Origin: Amycolatopsis pretoriensis | GTDB taxonomy: Bacteria; Actinomycetota; Actinomycetes; Mycobacteriales; Pseudonocardiaceae | Reading direction: 5' to 3' | Length of the DNA stretch: 64,000 bases | NCBI RefSeq assembly: GCF_900107925.1 | Contig: NZ_FNUJ01000004.1 | Span: 558,001-622,000 of the forward strand | In this document: positions 43,021-51,696 of the stretch, piece by piece | Numbering within the stretch: position 1 is the first letter of the stretch | Layout: each line of letters begins with the position of its first letter | Translations under genes and position numbers: made by a program | The notes under the pieces: generated by a model | What the model was told of the DNA's origin: nothing | Databases searched by the model: none | The model's input: only the letters and a program-made list of their open reading frames with translations

Positions 43021-43632
43021 ATGAGCGCGAACGGTGAGGCTCCCTTCTTCAATGCCCCCGAGCTCACTCAGCGCGACGGCACTCTGTCCGCAGTACCCGG
43101 CGAAGTGTTCGCCGACCCCGTCTCGGGGCTGGTCACGACCGACCCCGAGCCACGTACCGCGGTCGCGAATGGCCAAGAGCCCCCCGCCATCCCGGTGGCC
43201 GGGCCGGTGCCGCACGACGAAGAGGCCGTGCGCCGGATGGTCGAGGAAACCCTCCGGGAGGACGACACCAAGGCCCCGGAGGCGATCCCGCCCGCGGGCA
43301 CCACGAGCACCGTCGGCGGAGGAGCCGCTCCGCCGATGGGGTTGCTCCCGCGGCAGCGGAACCGGCGGCGCACCTGGCCGAACCGGCCGCCGTTGCAGCG
43401 ACCCCTGCGGCGGAAGCCGCCCGTGGACGCCGGCGACGACTTCGACGAAGACCTCGAGGTGGTGCCCGTCAAGCGGCGGCGGCTGCCGGCGATGTCGATG
43501 CCGGCGTTCAACCGGCCGTCGTCGAGTGCGGCGGGGGTGATGCTCGCCGTCGTGTTGCTGATCGTGTTCGGTTTCGTCGCCATCGAGCTGGTCTCCAGCC
43601 TGGTCAGCAGCGTGACCGGGCTGTTCGACTAG
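43021..43632 (+). CDS. Single-pass membrane protein of unknown function
   Basis: 203 residues from ATG 43021 (GTGAGGTGGTCACC upstream). The first ~140 are hydrophilic: acidic and Pro-rich, then a basic block (RNRRRTWPNRPPLQRPLRRKPP and VKRRRLP). A C-terminal helix (AGVMLAVVLLIVFGFVAIELVSSLVSS) anchors it, giving a tail-anchored topology with the long N-terminus in the cytoplasm. The open frame continues upstream through repeats to 42124, but that part lacks protein-like composition. No family recognised. Confidence 0.65.
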   Translation: MSANGEAPFFNAPELTQRDGTLSAVPGEVFADPVSGLVTTDPEPRTAVANGQEPPAIPVAGPVPHDEEAVRRMVEETLREDDTKAPEAIPPAGTTSTVGGGAAPPMGLLPRQRNRRRTWPNRPPLQRPLRRKPPVDAGDDFDEDLEVVPVKRRRLPAMSMPAFNRPSSSAAGVMLAVVLLIVFGFVAIELVSSLVSSVTGLFD

Positions 43633-43780
43633 CGTCCGCTCGCTGGTCCCCGTCCCGCCGGGACCTCGGGGCCGTCCGCGCGGCAAGGGCCGATCGGGCT
43701 ACCCTGACTTCACGGTCGGGCGACCTCACGAGGGCGTCCGGCACCGCCGTGACTAGTGGGGTGGGCGTATCAGCGAGGGC

Positions 43781-45910
43781 GTGCGATCGGTACCCGGGGC
43801 CGGCCCGGGTAGGTCGTCGGGCGCCGAGGCGTCCACGATCAACCGGGTCCGGCGGGTACTGGCGATCAAACCGTTCCGGCGCCTCTGGGGCGTCACGTAC
43901 CTGTGCAGCGTGGCCGACTGGCTGAACATCCTCGCCCTGACCGGCCTGGCCACGAAGCTCACGGACAACTACTTCGCCCAGAACTTCGCGTTCGTCGGCG
44001 TGGTGCTCACCGGCCTGGCGCCGGGCCTGCTGTTCGCGCCCGTCGGCGGGCTGCTCGCCGACCGGTTCGACCGCCGCAAGGTGATGGTCGTCGCCGACCT
44101 GCTGCGGTGCGGGTTCCTCCTGTCCGTCGCGATCGTCAGCGCGCCGTGGTGGCTGCTCGTCGGCAACTTCCTCGTCGGCAGCGCCGCGAGCATGTGGATC
44201 CCCTCGAAAGAGGCCGCGGTCCCGAACCTGCTCCGCCGGCCCGACCAGGTCGAGACGGCCAACCAGCTCGGCATGGTGATGACCTACGGCCTTGCCGTCA
44301 TCACCGCGGCCGGCGCGAACGCGATCATCACCGGCGTCAACACGACCTTCCACCTGTTCCCCGGGGACAGCGCGAGCCTGAGCATCGCGAAGCTGGTCGT
44401 CATCATCACCGGCCTGCTCTACCTGGCCAGCGCGATCATCATCGCCACCCGCATCCCCGAGCTGTCGCTGCGCAACGTCCACGCGCTGCCGGAGCAGAAG
44501 GTCAAGCAGGCCGACGAAGAGAAGCTCGGCGTCGGCACGATGATCGCCGACGGCTTCCGGTTCATCCGCAGCACGCCGCTCGTGCGTGGCCTGCTGGTCG
44601 GCGCGTTCGGCGCGTTCGCCGCCGGCGGTGCCGTGATCGGCTCGGCCAAGCCGTACTCCTCGAGCCTGCTGGCCGGTGACTCGGCGTTCAGCCTGCTCGT
44701 CCTCGCCGTCTTCCTCGGCCTCGCCACCGGCATGGTCTTCGCGCCGAAGCTCGCCCGCCGGCTCCCGCACGACCGCCTGTTCGGCCTCTCGATCATCGCG
44801 GCCGCGGTCTCGCTCTCGCTGGTGGCGCTGTCGCCGCACCTGACCATCTCGCTGATCGCCGTCGTGCTGGTCGGCGTCTGCGCCGGAACCGCGTTCCTCA
44901 CCGGTGTGACGATCATCGGCTCCCGGGTCGAGGACGCCATCCGCGGCCGGATCAACGCGATCTACCAGCTGATGATGAAGCTGGTGCTGTTCGGCACCAC
45001 GGTCACCGTGCCGCTGATCGTCGGCGCGGTGCAGCGACACACGATCAGCGTCTGGGGCAGTCCGCTCACCATCGACGGCACGCGCCCGGTGATGCTCGTC
45101 GGCGCGGTGATCGCCCTGGTCGCGGGCCTCTTCGCCTATCGGCAGATGGACGACAAGCGCACCGAGCCGATCCTCTCCGACCTGCGCAACGCGCTGCGCC
45201 GCACGCCGCGGCGCGTCAACGGCTTCCTGATCGCCGTCGAGGGCACCACCGCGATCAACACGGCGATCCAGGCCGTCAACCTCGCCGACTGGATGCGCGG
45301 CGGCACCCGGCCGGTCGTCGTCGCGGCCGATCCGGCCCTCGACGACAAGCGGCTCACCGCCCTCGTCTCCGGCGCTTCGCTGACCGGGGCGCGGGCCCAG
45401 GCGCTGGCCGCCGCCGCGGTGCGGGCCGACATCGTCGAGCGGCACGTCCAGCCGGCGCTCGACGCCGGTTCCGTCGTGGTCATGGAGCGGTTCGTCGACT
45501 CGCCGCTGGCGCACCTCTCGGCCGTCGCCGGCCTGGACAGCGACGAGCTCGAAGGCCTCGCCGACTGGGCGACCGGGCGGCTGCGCCCGGACCTGACCGT
45601 CCTGCTGGACTCCGCGCCGCACGGCGCGCCGCGCGACCGGTCGACCGCGATGAACGACCAGTGGCGCGTCCAGCACCTGCTCACCGAGATGGCCGCGGCC
45701 GACCCGGAACGGTACGTCGTGATCGACGCCGACGGCACCGACGCCGAGGTGGCCGAGCGCATCCGCACTGCGCTGCGCGCCGTGTTCGTCGGCCGCCTGT
45801 CCGCGCTCGCGCCGGCGACGGAAAAGCCGGTGACGCTGCCGCTGGACGTCGACGTCGACGTCACCCTGCCCGTCGAAACCCCGGAAGAGCCTCGCGTGGA
45901 GGCGAAGTGA
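43781..45910 (+). CDS. MFS transporter fused to a degenerate thymidylate kinase domain
   Basis: 709 residues from GTG 43781. Residues ~20-450 form a 12-helix MFS exporter-like domain (FRRLWGVTYLCSVADWLN, LLADRFDRRKVMVVADLLR). The last ~230 resemble dTMP kinase (GFLIAVEG at the start, MERFVDSPLAHLSAVAGLD, LRPDLTVLLDSAP). Similar fusions occur beside topA and holB in Streptomyces. The kinase P-loop, normally EGGxGxGKST, reads EGTTAINTAIQ here, lacking Gly-Lys-Ser/Thr, and DRY is ERF; the kinase part is probably inactive. Its stop overlaps the delta prime start (GTGA). Confidence 0.85.
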   Translation: MRSVPGAGPGRSSGAEASTINRVRRVLAIKPFRRLWGVTYLCSVADWLNILALTGLATKLTDNYFAQNFAFVGVVLTGLAPGLLFAPVGGLLADRFDRRKVMVVADLLRCGFLLSVAIVSAPWWLLVGNFLVGSAASMWIPSKEAAVPNLLRRPDQVETANQLGMVMTYGLAVITAAGANAIITGVNTTFHLFPGDSASLSIAKLVVIITGLLYLASAIIIATRIPELSLRNVHALPEQKVKQADEEKLGVGTMIADGFRFIRSTPLVRGLLVGAFGAFAAGGAVIGSAKPYSSSLLAGDSAFSLLVLAVFLGLATGMVFAPKLARRLPHDRLFGLSIIAAAVSLSLVALSPHLTISLIAVVLVGVCAGTAFLTGVTIIGSRVEDAIRGRINAIYQLMMKLVLFGTTVTVPLIVGAVQRHTISVWGSPLTIDGTRPVMLVGAVIALVAGLFAYRQMDDKRTEPILSDLRNALRRTPRRVNGFLIAVEGTTAINTAIQAVNLADWMRGGTRPVVVAADPALDDKRLTALVSGASLTGARAQALAAAAVRADIVERHVQPALDAGSVVVMERFVDSPLAHLSAVAGLDSDELEGLADWATGRLRPDLTVLLDSAPHGAPRDRSTAMNDQWRVQHLLTEMAAADPERYVVIDADGTDAEVAERIRTALRAVFVGRLSALAPATEKPVTLPLDVDVDVTLPVETPEEPRVEAK

Positions 45911-47112
45911 CGACGACCGAGCGCATCGGCGTCTGGAACCAGCTCGTCGGCCAGGATCCCGCGGTCGAAACGCTGAGCGCCGCCGCGTCCGCCGCCGCGA
46001 AGATCGTCGCCGGGGAGCCCGCCCCGCCCGGCGCGATGACGCACGCGTGGCTGCTCACCGGCCCGCCCGGGTCCGGCCGCTCGGTGGCCGCGCGGACGTT
46101 CGCCGCGGCTCTGCAGTGCAGCACCGGGACCGGCTGCGACGCCTGTCCCGGCTGTCACACGACGATGGCGGGCACCCACGCCGACGTCCGGCTCGTGGTG
46201 CCGGAGGGCCTGTCCATCTCGGTCGCCGAGATGCGGGCCCTGGTGCAGGCGGCCGCGCGCCGCCCGACCACCGGCCACTGGCAGGTCGTGATCATCGAGG
46301 ACGCCGACCGGCTCACCGAAGGCGCGTCGAACGCGCTGCTGAAGGCCGTCGAGGAGCCGCCGGACCGCACGGTCTTCCTGCTCTGCGCGCCGTCGGACCA
46401 CCCCGAGGACGTCTCGGTGACGATCCGCTCGCGCTGCCGCCTGGTGACGCTGCGGACGCCGCTGCCGGAAGCGATCGCGGACGTGCTGGTCCGCCGCGAC
46501 CACGTCGACCCCGAGCGCGCGCAGTGGGCGGCTTCGGTGTGCGGCGGCCACGTCGGCCGCGCGCGCCGGCTCGCCACGGACGAGGCCGCGCGCCAGCGGC
46601 GGGCCACGGTGCTGCGGATCCCGCTGGGCCTGCGGCGGCCGAGCGACGTCTTCACGAGCGCGGACCAGCTGATCAGCGCGGCGGAGGCCGACGCGGGCGA
46701 GGCGAGCAAGGCCCGTGACGAAGACGAGCGCAACGAGCTGCGGACGGCGATGGGCGGCGACGGCGTCGGCAAGGGTGTCGCCGGCGCGAAGCGGGCGGCC
46801 GAAGCGGCGGTCAAGCAGCTGGAGAAGAAGCAGAAGTCCCGCGCGACGCGCACACAGCGCGACACGCTCGACCTCTCCCTGATCGACCTGGCCGGCTTCT
46901 ACCGGGACGTCCTGGTGACGACGACGCGCTCCGGCGCGACGCTCAACCACCCCGACCACGCCGACCAGATCCGCGAAGCGGCGCAGGCGTGGACGCCGGA
47001 GTCGACGCTGCGCCGTCTCGAAGCGGTGCTGGAATGCCGAGAGGCGATCGACTTGAACGTGAAGCCGCGCATCGCCGTCGAAGCGATGGTCACGACTCTC
47101 CGCCAGGGCTGA
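45907..47112 (+). CDS. holB: DNA polymerase III subunit delta prime
   Basis: 401 residues from GTG 45907. AAA+ clamp-loader features: LVGQDPAVETL, GPPGSGRSVAARTFAAALQC (near residue 52), zinc module CSTGTGCDACPGC, then VVIIEDADRLTEGASNALLKAVEEPP (Walker B) and SRCRLVTLRTP (SRC motif, sensor region). It is the stator of the clamp loader. P-loop has Arg in place of Lys (GSGRS), typical for delta prime, which does not hydrolyse ATP. Operon with the MFS-Tmk gene; a terminator follows. Confidence 0.93.
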   Translation: MTTTERIGVWNQLVGQDPAVETLSAAASAAAKIVAGEPAPPGAMTHAWLLTGPPGSGRSVAARTFAAALQCSTGTGCDACPGCHTTMAGTHADVRLVVPEGLSISVAEMRALVQAAARRPTTGHWQVVIIEDADRLTEGASNALLKAVEEPPDRTVFLLCAPSDHPEDVSVTIRSRCRLVTLRTPLPEAIADVLVRRDHVDPERAQWAASVCGGHVGRARRLATDEAARQRRATVLRIPLGLRRPSDVFTSADQLISAAEADAGEASKARDEDERNELRTAMGGDGVGKGVAGAKRAAEAAVKQLEKKQKSRATRTQRDTLDLSLIDLAGFYRDVLVTTTRSGATLNHPDHADQIREAAQAWTPESTLRRLEAVLECREAIDLNVKPRIAVEAMVTTLRQG

Positions 47113-47121
47113 GCACGAAGA

Positions 47122-47147
47122 AGCCCGCCAGTCGAACCTGGCGGGCT
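47122..47147. terminator. Hairpin between holB and surface protein gene
   Basis: AGCCCGCCAG (47122-47131) pairs with CTGGCGGGCT (47138-47147), loop TCGAAC, T-rich after on the plus strand. Convergent genes on both sides. Confidence 0.8.
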
Positions 47148-47164
47148 CCTTCACACCCCTCGGG

Positions 47165-48829
47165 TCAGTCGCGCGGACGCGGTGACGGCTTGAACGGCTT
47201 CTCTTCGACGGCGATCGCCAACGGACGCCGGCGCGTGCCCGGCATCGCGGCCACCATCACCACACCCAGCAGCAACATCGCCGTGCCCGACCAGAACAGT
47301 GGCACGGTGTCGTACGCGCCGCCCGTGTAGGCGAGGTTCTTCACCGGTCCCTTCGGCGCCTGACCGCCCGCGGGCGGCGTCGACGTCGACCCGCAGACGA
47401 CGCCGCCGGTCGGCGCGTAGGCCCGCGCGACCTGCTCGCCGAGCGACAGCTGGGCCAGCGAGGACGGCAGGTTCTTCGCCTGGTCGTCCGGCAGCAGGCT
47501 CTTGAGCTTCGTCGTCGGCAGCAGCTGCAGGTCGAACAACCGCGCCGACGCGCCCAGCTGGAAGCCCTTGAACGGCGTGGTCATGTTCGCCGACTTCTGG
47601 TCCAGCCCGGCGATGCTCAGCCGCAGGACACCCAGGTCCAGCACCGTGCCGGCGGTGTCGCCGACCTGCTGGATGCCGTTGGTCAGCGTCGAGACGAGGC
47701 CGCCGACCACCGGGATGTCGTTGAGCTGCCCGAACTGGTCGCTCAGGCCCTTCAGCGGCAGCCCGATCGGGATGTCCTTGGTCGGGTGCGCCGCGTCCAG
47801 CGTGTACAGCGTCTTGCCGCCGGCCGCGATGGTCAGCACCGGCGCGGTGTACTCCACTTTGGACGTTTTCGCGTCACCGGTGGAGGTCACCTTCAGCGTC
47901 GGCTGGCTGGCCACCTTGAGGCTGAGCGCCAGCGGGGTGCCCTTGAGGATCTCGATGTCCGCGGCCTGCAGCGTCGACGTCGACTGCACGGCCTTGTTCT
48001 TCGAGCCGGGCACGTCGACGAGCTTCACCTGCGAGCGCGACGACAGCGTGTTCGGCAGGCTCAGCAGCGAGCCGGTGCCGTTCGCCGCTGTCTGCCCGCC
48101 GCCCTGCAGCAGGCCACCCAGGCTCTGCAGGCCCTTGGTCAGGTCGAACCCGCTGGCCAGCGAACTCGGGTCGAGCTTCGGCTTCAGCGCGTCGAGGCCG
48201 AGGTTCGGCATCGACGGGATGACGTTCAGCAGCGACAGGCTCGCCACGGACGTGCTCGCGTCCGCGATGGTGTCGACGCACGGGCCGAGCGTCGGGCTCC
48301 ACCGCGCGTGCGCGCTCCCGTTCAGCAGCCCGACGTTCAGCAGCGGGTTCGACGGCGCGTTGAGGCCGCCGCTGATCGGCTGCGGGTTGTCCGGCAACGC
48401 GGTCTGCACGACGCTGCCGGGTGTCTGCGGCGCGTTCCCGCCGATCGACAACCCGAACGGCGACGCCTGCGCGATCGCCTTCTCGTAGCTGAGGTAGGCG
48501 TCGGAGTTCGCCGACGCGCTAGACAGGCCCATGCCCGCCTCGAGCGCCGACTGCTTCGGCAGGGTGTCCCCGAACCCGGGCAGGATGGTCTTCGTCGGCA
48601 CGGCGTTGGGCAGCAGCCGGATGATCCCGAGCGCGGTCCCGGCATCCCCGACGGCCTGCCCCAGCGGCTGCGGCCCGATGGGCGCCGAGATCGGCGCCTG
48701 CCCGGGGTTCGCCGGCTGCGGGATCGGCGTCGTCGGATAGGTCGGATCGGCGTACGCCGGCACCGCGCTGAACAAGACCAACGCGGCAGCCGCCGGCAGG
48801 GCCACCGAACGGGGCAGTCTTCGCCGCAT
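47165..48829 (-). CDS. Surface protein with sortase-E-type LAxTG anchor
   Basis: 554 residues from ATG 48829 (GGAGG 9 bases upstream). Signal peptide SVALPAAAALVLFSAVPAYA. The long mature region is rich in Ser, Leu, Gly and Pro with no catalytic motif; it has short hydrophobic repeats (SLLSLPNTLSSRSQVKLVDVPG). The C-terminus reads NLAYTGGAYD, then a hydrophobic helix (LFWSGTAMLLLGVVMVAAM) and RRR: LAYTG matches the LAxTG signal used by class E sortases of high-GC Gram-positives. It is therefore likely wall-anchored. No sortase gene is in the window. Confidence 0.75.
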   Translation of the reverse strand: MRRRLPRSVALPAAAALVLFSAVPAYADPTYPTTPIPQPANPGQAPISAPIGPQPLGQAVGDAGTALGIIRLLPNAVPTKTILPGFGDTLPKQSALEAGMGLSSASANSDAYLSYEKAIAQASPFGLSIGGNAPQTPGSVVQTALPDNPQPISGGLNAPSNPLLNVGLLNGSAHARWSPTLGPCVDTIADASTSVASLSLLNVIPSMPNLGLDALKPKLDPSSLASGFDLTKGLQSLGGLLQGGGQTAANGTGSLLSLPNTLSSRSQVKLVDVPGSKNKAVQSTSTLQAADIEILKGTPLALSLKVASQPTLKVTSTGDAKTSKVEYTAPVLTIAAGGKTLYTLDAAHPTKDIPIGLPLKGLSDQFGQLNDIPVVGGLVSTLTNGIQQVGDTAGTVLDLGVLRLSIAGLDQKSANMTTPFKGFQLGASARLFDLQLLPTTKLKSLLPDDQAKNLPSSLAQLSLGEQVARAYAPTGGVVCGSTSTPPAGGQAPKGPVKNLAYTGGAYDTVPLFWSGTAMLLLGVVMVAAMPGTRRRPLAIAVEEKPFKPSPRPRD

Positions 48830-48962
48830 GTGCCAGAGCCTCCAGATAGGTCGACCGGGGAGTGAGACCGACGTCATAGGGCCCTAACGACGGTCCCCCC
48901 GGAAAGTGACGCGCAGAGCCTCCGCTACACTTGCTACCGTCGCCAGCGCGAGCCGGAGACAT

Positions 48963-49036
48963 GCCGCCTTAGCTCAGTCGGCCAGAGCGATTCACTCGTA
49001 ATGAATAGGTCAGGGGTTCGATTCCCCTAGGCGGCT
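48963..49036 (+). tRNA. tRNA-Thr (anticodon CGT)
   Basis: Full cloverleaf: acceptor GCCGCCT/AGGCGGC, D-stem GCTC/GAGC, anticodon stem ATTCA/TGAAT with loop CTCGTAA (anticodon CGT, codon ACG), T-stem AGGGG/CCCCT with TTCGATT. CCA is encoded (49037-49039). The 3' part from 48993 is attL of the integrated element, so the element restores a complete tRNA. Confidence 0.97.
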
Positions 49037-49038
49037 CC
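48993..49038 (+). repeat. attL (46-bp core)
   Basis: Starts CACTCGTAATGAATAGGTCA, covers the tRNA anticodon loop to discriminator plus CC; identical to 62256-62301. Sequence diverges at both edges (TT before here, AC after). Confidence 0.95.
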
Positions 49039-49046
49039 ACCACTTG

Positions 49047-49081
49047 ACCAGGGACTTTCCGGATTCCGGAGGGTCCCTGGT
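49047..49081 (+). terminator. tRNA terminator supplied by the element
   Basis: ACCAGGGAC (49047-49055) pairs with GTCCCTGGT (49073-49081), then TTGCTTTCTG. It ends the tRNA transcript before the integrase gene. Confidence 0.75.
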
Positions 49082-49090
49082 TGCTTTCTG

Positions 49091-49110
49091 TGTAGCCATC
49101 CGTGTAGCCG
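49091..49110. other. Candidate integrase arm-type sites, left
   Basis: TGTAGCCA (49091-49098) and TGTAGCCG (49103-49110), 12 bp apart, just inside attL. The same core ATGTAGCCA occurs twice near attR. Confidence 0.5.
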
Positions 49111-49130
49111 CTCAGTCGTATGCTGGCCCT

Positions 49131-50702
49131 ATGACCAGCGCAAACAGCTCTCGGAAGCGCACTCGCGGCGAGATCGTGACGCTCCCCAGCGGGTCACTCA
49201 GAGTGAAGGTCTACGCGGGCATCGACCCCGTGACCAAGAAGCGGTACTACCTGGATGAGGTGGTGCCCGCTGGTCCCAAAGCCGCAGCTGAGGCGGAGAA
49301 GCTCAGGACCAAGTTCCTCAACCAGGTGGACGAAAAGCGCAGCTCACGGACCCGCGCGACCGTGTCTCAGCTGCTTGACCGGTACTTCGAACTGGTGAAG
49401 ATCGAAGAAACCACCCGCGAGGGTTACAAATCTCTGGTCCGGAATCACATCCAGCCCCTGCTCGGGGACTCCGCGCTCGGCAAGCTGGACGGCGAGATCC
49501 TGGATTCGTTCTACAAGCAACTCGGAACGTGCCGCGCTCACTGCCGGGGCCGCAGCTTCGTTGAGCACCGCACGGACCGGCCGCACGAGTGCGACAACCG
49601 GTGCGGGCCGCACAAGTGCAAGCCGCTGGCCGACAGCTCGATCCGCAAGATCCAGGCGATCTTGACCGGCGCTGGCAAGCGCGCGGTCCGCTGGGGCTGG
49701 ATCGGCGTCAACCCGTTCGACCTCGCCGAGCCGCTTCCGGTGCCCCGGCCCGACCCGAAGCCGCCGACTGTGGAGCAGGCCGCTCGGATCGCGACGGAGG
49801 CATGGCGAGAACTCGACTGGGGAATGCTCGTCTGGCTCGCGTTCATCACGGGCGCGCGGCGGGGCGAGCTGTGCGCGCTTGCGTGGGATCGGCTCGACTT
49901 CTCGACCCGCGTCCTGACAATCCGGAGCAGCATCGCCCAGTCAGGCGGCAAGACGTGGGAGAAGGCCACGAAGACGCATCAGCAGCGCCGCATCTCGCTC
50001 GACGAGCGCACCGTGGCCCTGCTGCGCTCGTACCGCGAACACTGCGCAGAGCGCGCCGGGCTGAAGACGCTGAAGCCCGAGGCCCGGATCTTCTCGCTCG
50101 CACCGGACGGCAGTACATGGCTCAAGCCCGACTCGGTGAGCCAGCGCTACGCCCGGATGTGCGCCCGCCTCGGCTGGGACATGAACATCCACCAGCTCAG
50201 GCACTACTCGGCAACCGAGCTGATCGCGGCCGGCACGGACATCCGAACGGTCGCCGGACGGCTGGGCCACGGTGGCGGCGGCTCGACGACGTTGAAGGTC
50301 TACAGCGCGTGGGTTGCAGAAGCCGACGACCGCGCATCCGGCACCCTCGCCGGGCGACTGCCTGATCTGCCGGTCGTGCTCAGTGCGGAAGGCAAGCTCG
50401 TACCGGCCACGCCGGATGTCGCGCCCGAGGACGAGAGCCCGTACAAGCGCATCGCGAAGGATCTCCAGGGGGCGATCGTGGCTGGTGTGCTCGCGCCCGG
50501 CCACCAGCTCCCGACGGTCGTAGACCTGGCGAAGCGGTACGAGGTGTCGTTTGGGACGGCTCAGCGCGCCATAGCGCAGCTGAGGGCCGCCGGGCTGGTG
50601 AGCGTGAGCCGAGGCAAGCGCGCAGTGGTCGTTGACCCGGCATCTGCCGGTGAGGTGGAGCCCGCGAAAGTCATCGGCTTGCGCGAGCATCGCGAAAAGT
50701 AG
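49131..50702 (+). CDS. int: Tyrosine recombinase integrase with C-terminal GntR-type domain
   Basis: 523 residues from ATG 49131. Arm-binding N-terminus; core-binding domain with an inserted Cys/His cluster (CRAHCRGRSF through CDNRCGPHKC, ~135-165); catalytic residues R243 (TGARRGEL), H354-x-x-R357 (HQLRHY), H380 (LGHGGGG) and Y391 (KVYSAW). After the catalytic domain an extra ~75 residues (SPYKRIAKDLQGAIVAGVLAPGHQLPT and VSFGTAQRAIAQLRAAGLV) form a GntR-like winged helix. An in-frame start at 49044 would read through the tRNA terminator and is rejected. The enzyme integrates the element at tRNA-Thr. The added domain may let it sense or bind its own regulatory DNA. Confidence 0.93.
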   Translation: MTSANSSRKRTRGEIVTLPSGSLRVKVYAGIDPVTKKRYYLDEVVPAGPKAAAEAEKLRTKFLNQVDEKRSSRTRATVSQLLDRYFELVKIEETTREGYKSLVRNHIQPLLGDSALGKLDGEILDSFYKQLGTCRAHCRGRSFVEHRTDRPHECDNRCGPHKCKPLADSSIRKIQAILTGAGKRAVRWGWIGVNPFDLAEPLPVPRPDPKPPTVEQAARIATEAWRELDWGMLVWLAFITGARRGELCALAWDRLDFSTRVLTIRSSIAQSGGKTWEKATKTHQQRRISLDERTVALLRSYREHCAERAGLKTLKPEARIFSLAPDGSTWLKPDSVSQRYARMCARLGWDMNIHQLRHYSATELIAAGTDIRTVAGRLGHGGGGSTTLKVYSAWVAEADDRASGTLAGRLPDLPVVLSAEGKLVPATPDVAPEDESPYKRIAKDLQGAIVAGVLAPGHQLPTVVDLAKRYEVSFGTAQRAIAQLRAAGLVSVSRGKRAVVVDPASAGEVEPAKVIGLREHREK

Positions 50703-50770
50703 GGTTCGATTTGAGCCCCCCGGAGGGCCCGCTTCGGCGGAGTGGGGGCGCTAGGTCGAAACGGGCCCAT

Positions 50771-50950
50771 CTACGGGGGTGGACGGCGTTGGCGTCGCGA
50801 GCCGCGAAGCAGTTCGAGTAGCCGGATTGCATGTTTGCGACCCGGCTCGTCTGCTCGCAAGGACCAGACGATCACGATCAACTGCGTCACGTACCGAACG
50901 ACCAGTGCCGTCCCTGCAACCCCACCAACTTGAACAATTTCACTGGTCAT
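50771..50950 (-). CDS. Small membrane protein
   Basis: 59 residues from ATG 50950, with AAGGGA about 9 bases upstream. One hydrophobic helix (ALVVRYVTQLIVIVW), then a basic tail (RADEPGRKHAIRLLELLRG, RRQRR). Convergent with int (69-bp gap). Function unknown; similar small single-helix proteins are common in actinomycete mobile elements. Confidence 0.55.
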   Translation of the reverse strand: MTSEIVQVGGVAGTALVVRYVTQLIVIVWSLRADEPGRKHAIRLLELLRGSRRQRRPPP

Positions 50951-51358
50951 CGACGTGATTCCCTTGCTCCCGCGGATTGCCGACCCGGAGGTCTGACCTG
51001 ACGCGCCAGGCGCATCGAGGCACCTTTCCTGTGCCTCGGGGCGCCCGAGCCCCCTTCTCAGGGAACCCTTGAGAGCTGAAGTTGTTCGGTGTGAAGTTGT
51101 AGGCCCTACCAGCATGTCCCGACTTGGGGCGCGGCGCAAGCAGACCATGGTCTTTGCGTGCCGTGAGCGCTCCTCCGCCGGGAGAAGGGCGGCCTGGATC
51201 GATTTCGTGCTCGCACTTGCGACCGAACGCTTCGTGAGCCGGAGCAGTGTTGGTCTTGTTCGGGGCCTGACACGTGTTGCCCGCCATGCCGGTGCGCAAG
51301 GTGCGCCGCGCAGAGGGCAGGTTGGATACCATGGGGCCGCTCCTACGCGGGCAATGAG

Positions 51359-51405
51359 GCGCTCGGACCCCCGTCATGGCCTAGGAAACCAGGGGGACCG
51401 AGCGC
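51359..51405. repeat. Long hairpin, 14-bp arms
   Basis: GCGCTCGGACCCCC (51359-51372) and GGGGGACCGAGCGC (51392-51405), one mismatch, 19-base loop, then TTTCT on the plus strand. Could be a terminator of an unseen transcript or part of the transfer locus. Confidence 0.65.
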
Positions 51406-51600
51406 TTTCTAATGCGAGTTGGTCGACGTACGTTAGCCCACTGCGGCCGCACTGGTCACGTGACACCCCCTTTCTCGGCGCGTCGCGTCAGGTGCAGGAA
51501 GGGGTGGGAAGAGAAACGAAGAGCTCGTGCGACTCTTTGTGACTCTTTTGGATCATGGTCTCGGTGTGTGGTTATGTGCTTCTATGTGCTGACCAGGGCG

Positions 51601-51696
51601 CATGCTGACGCATGGCGACGCATGGCGCCGCATGTCGATGTTTGGCGAGTACTGGTGCACAGTACTTGGTGCAAAATGGTGCAAAATGGTGCAGGG
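51601..51696. repeat. Phased 10-bp direct repeats (candidate clt or iterons)
   Basis: Four consecutive 10-mers CATGCTGACG, CATGGCGACG, CATGGCGCCG, CATGTCGATG (51601-51640), then TGGTGCACAG (51653) and three in tandem TGGTGCAAAA, TGGTGCAAAA, TGGTGCAGGG (51667-51696). Two repeat families with one-helical-turn period suggest cooperative protein binding. TraB pumps of Streptomyces plasmids recognise short repeats in clt. Confidence 0.65.

Noticed and set aside
49044..49130. Longer integrase start at 49044
   Set aside because: It would place the start inside the tRNA terminator hairpin; ATG 49131 gives the normal N-terminus.
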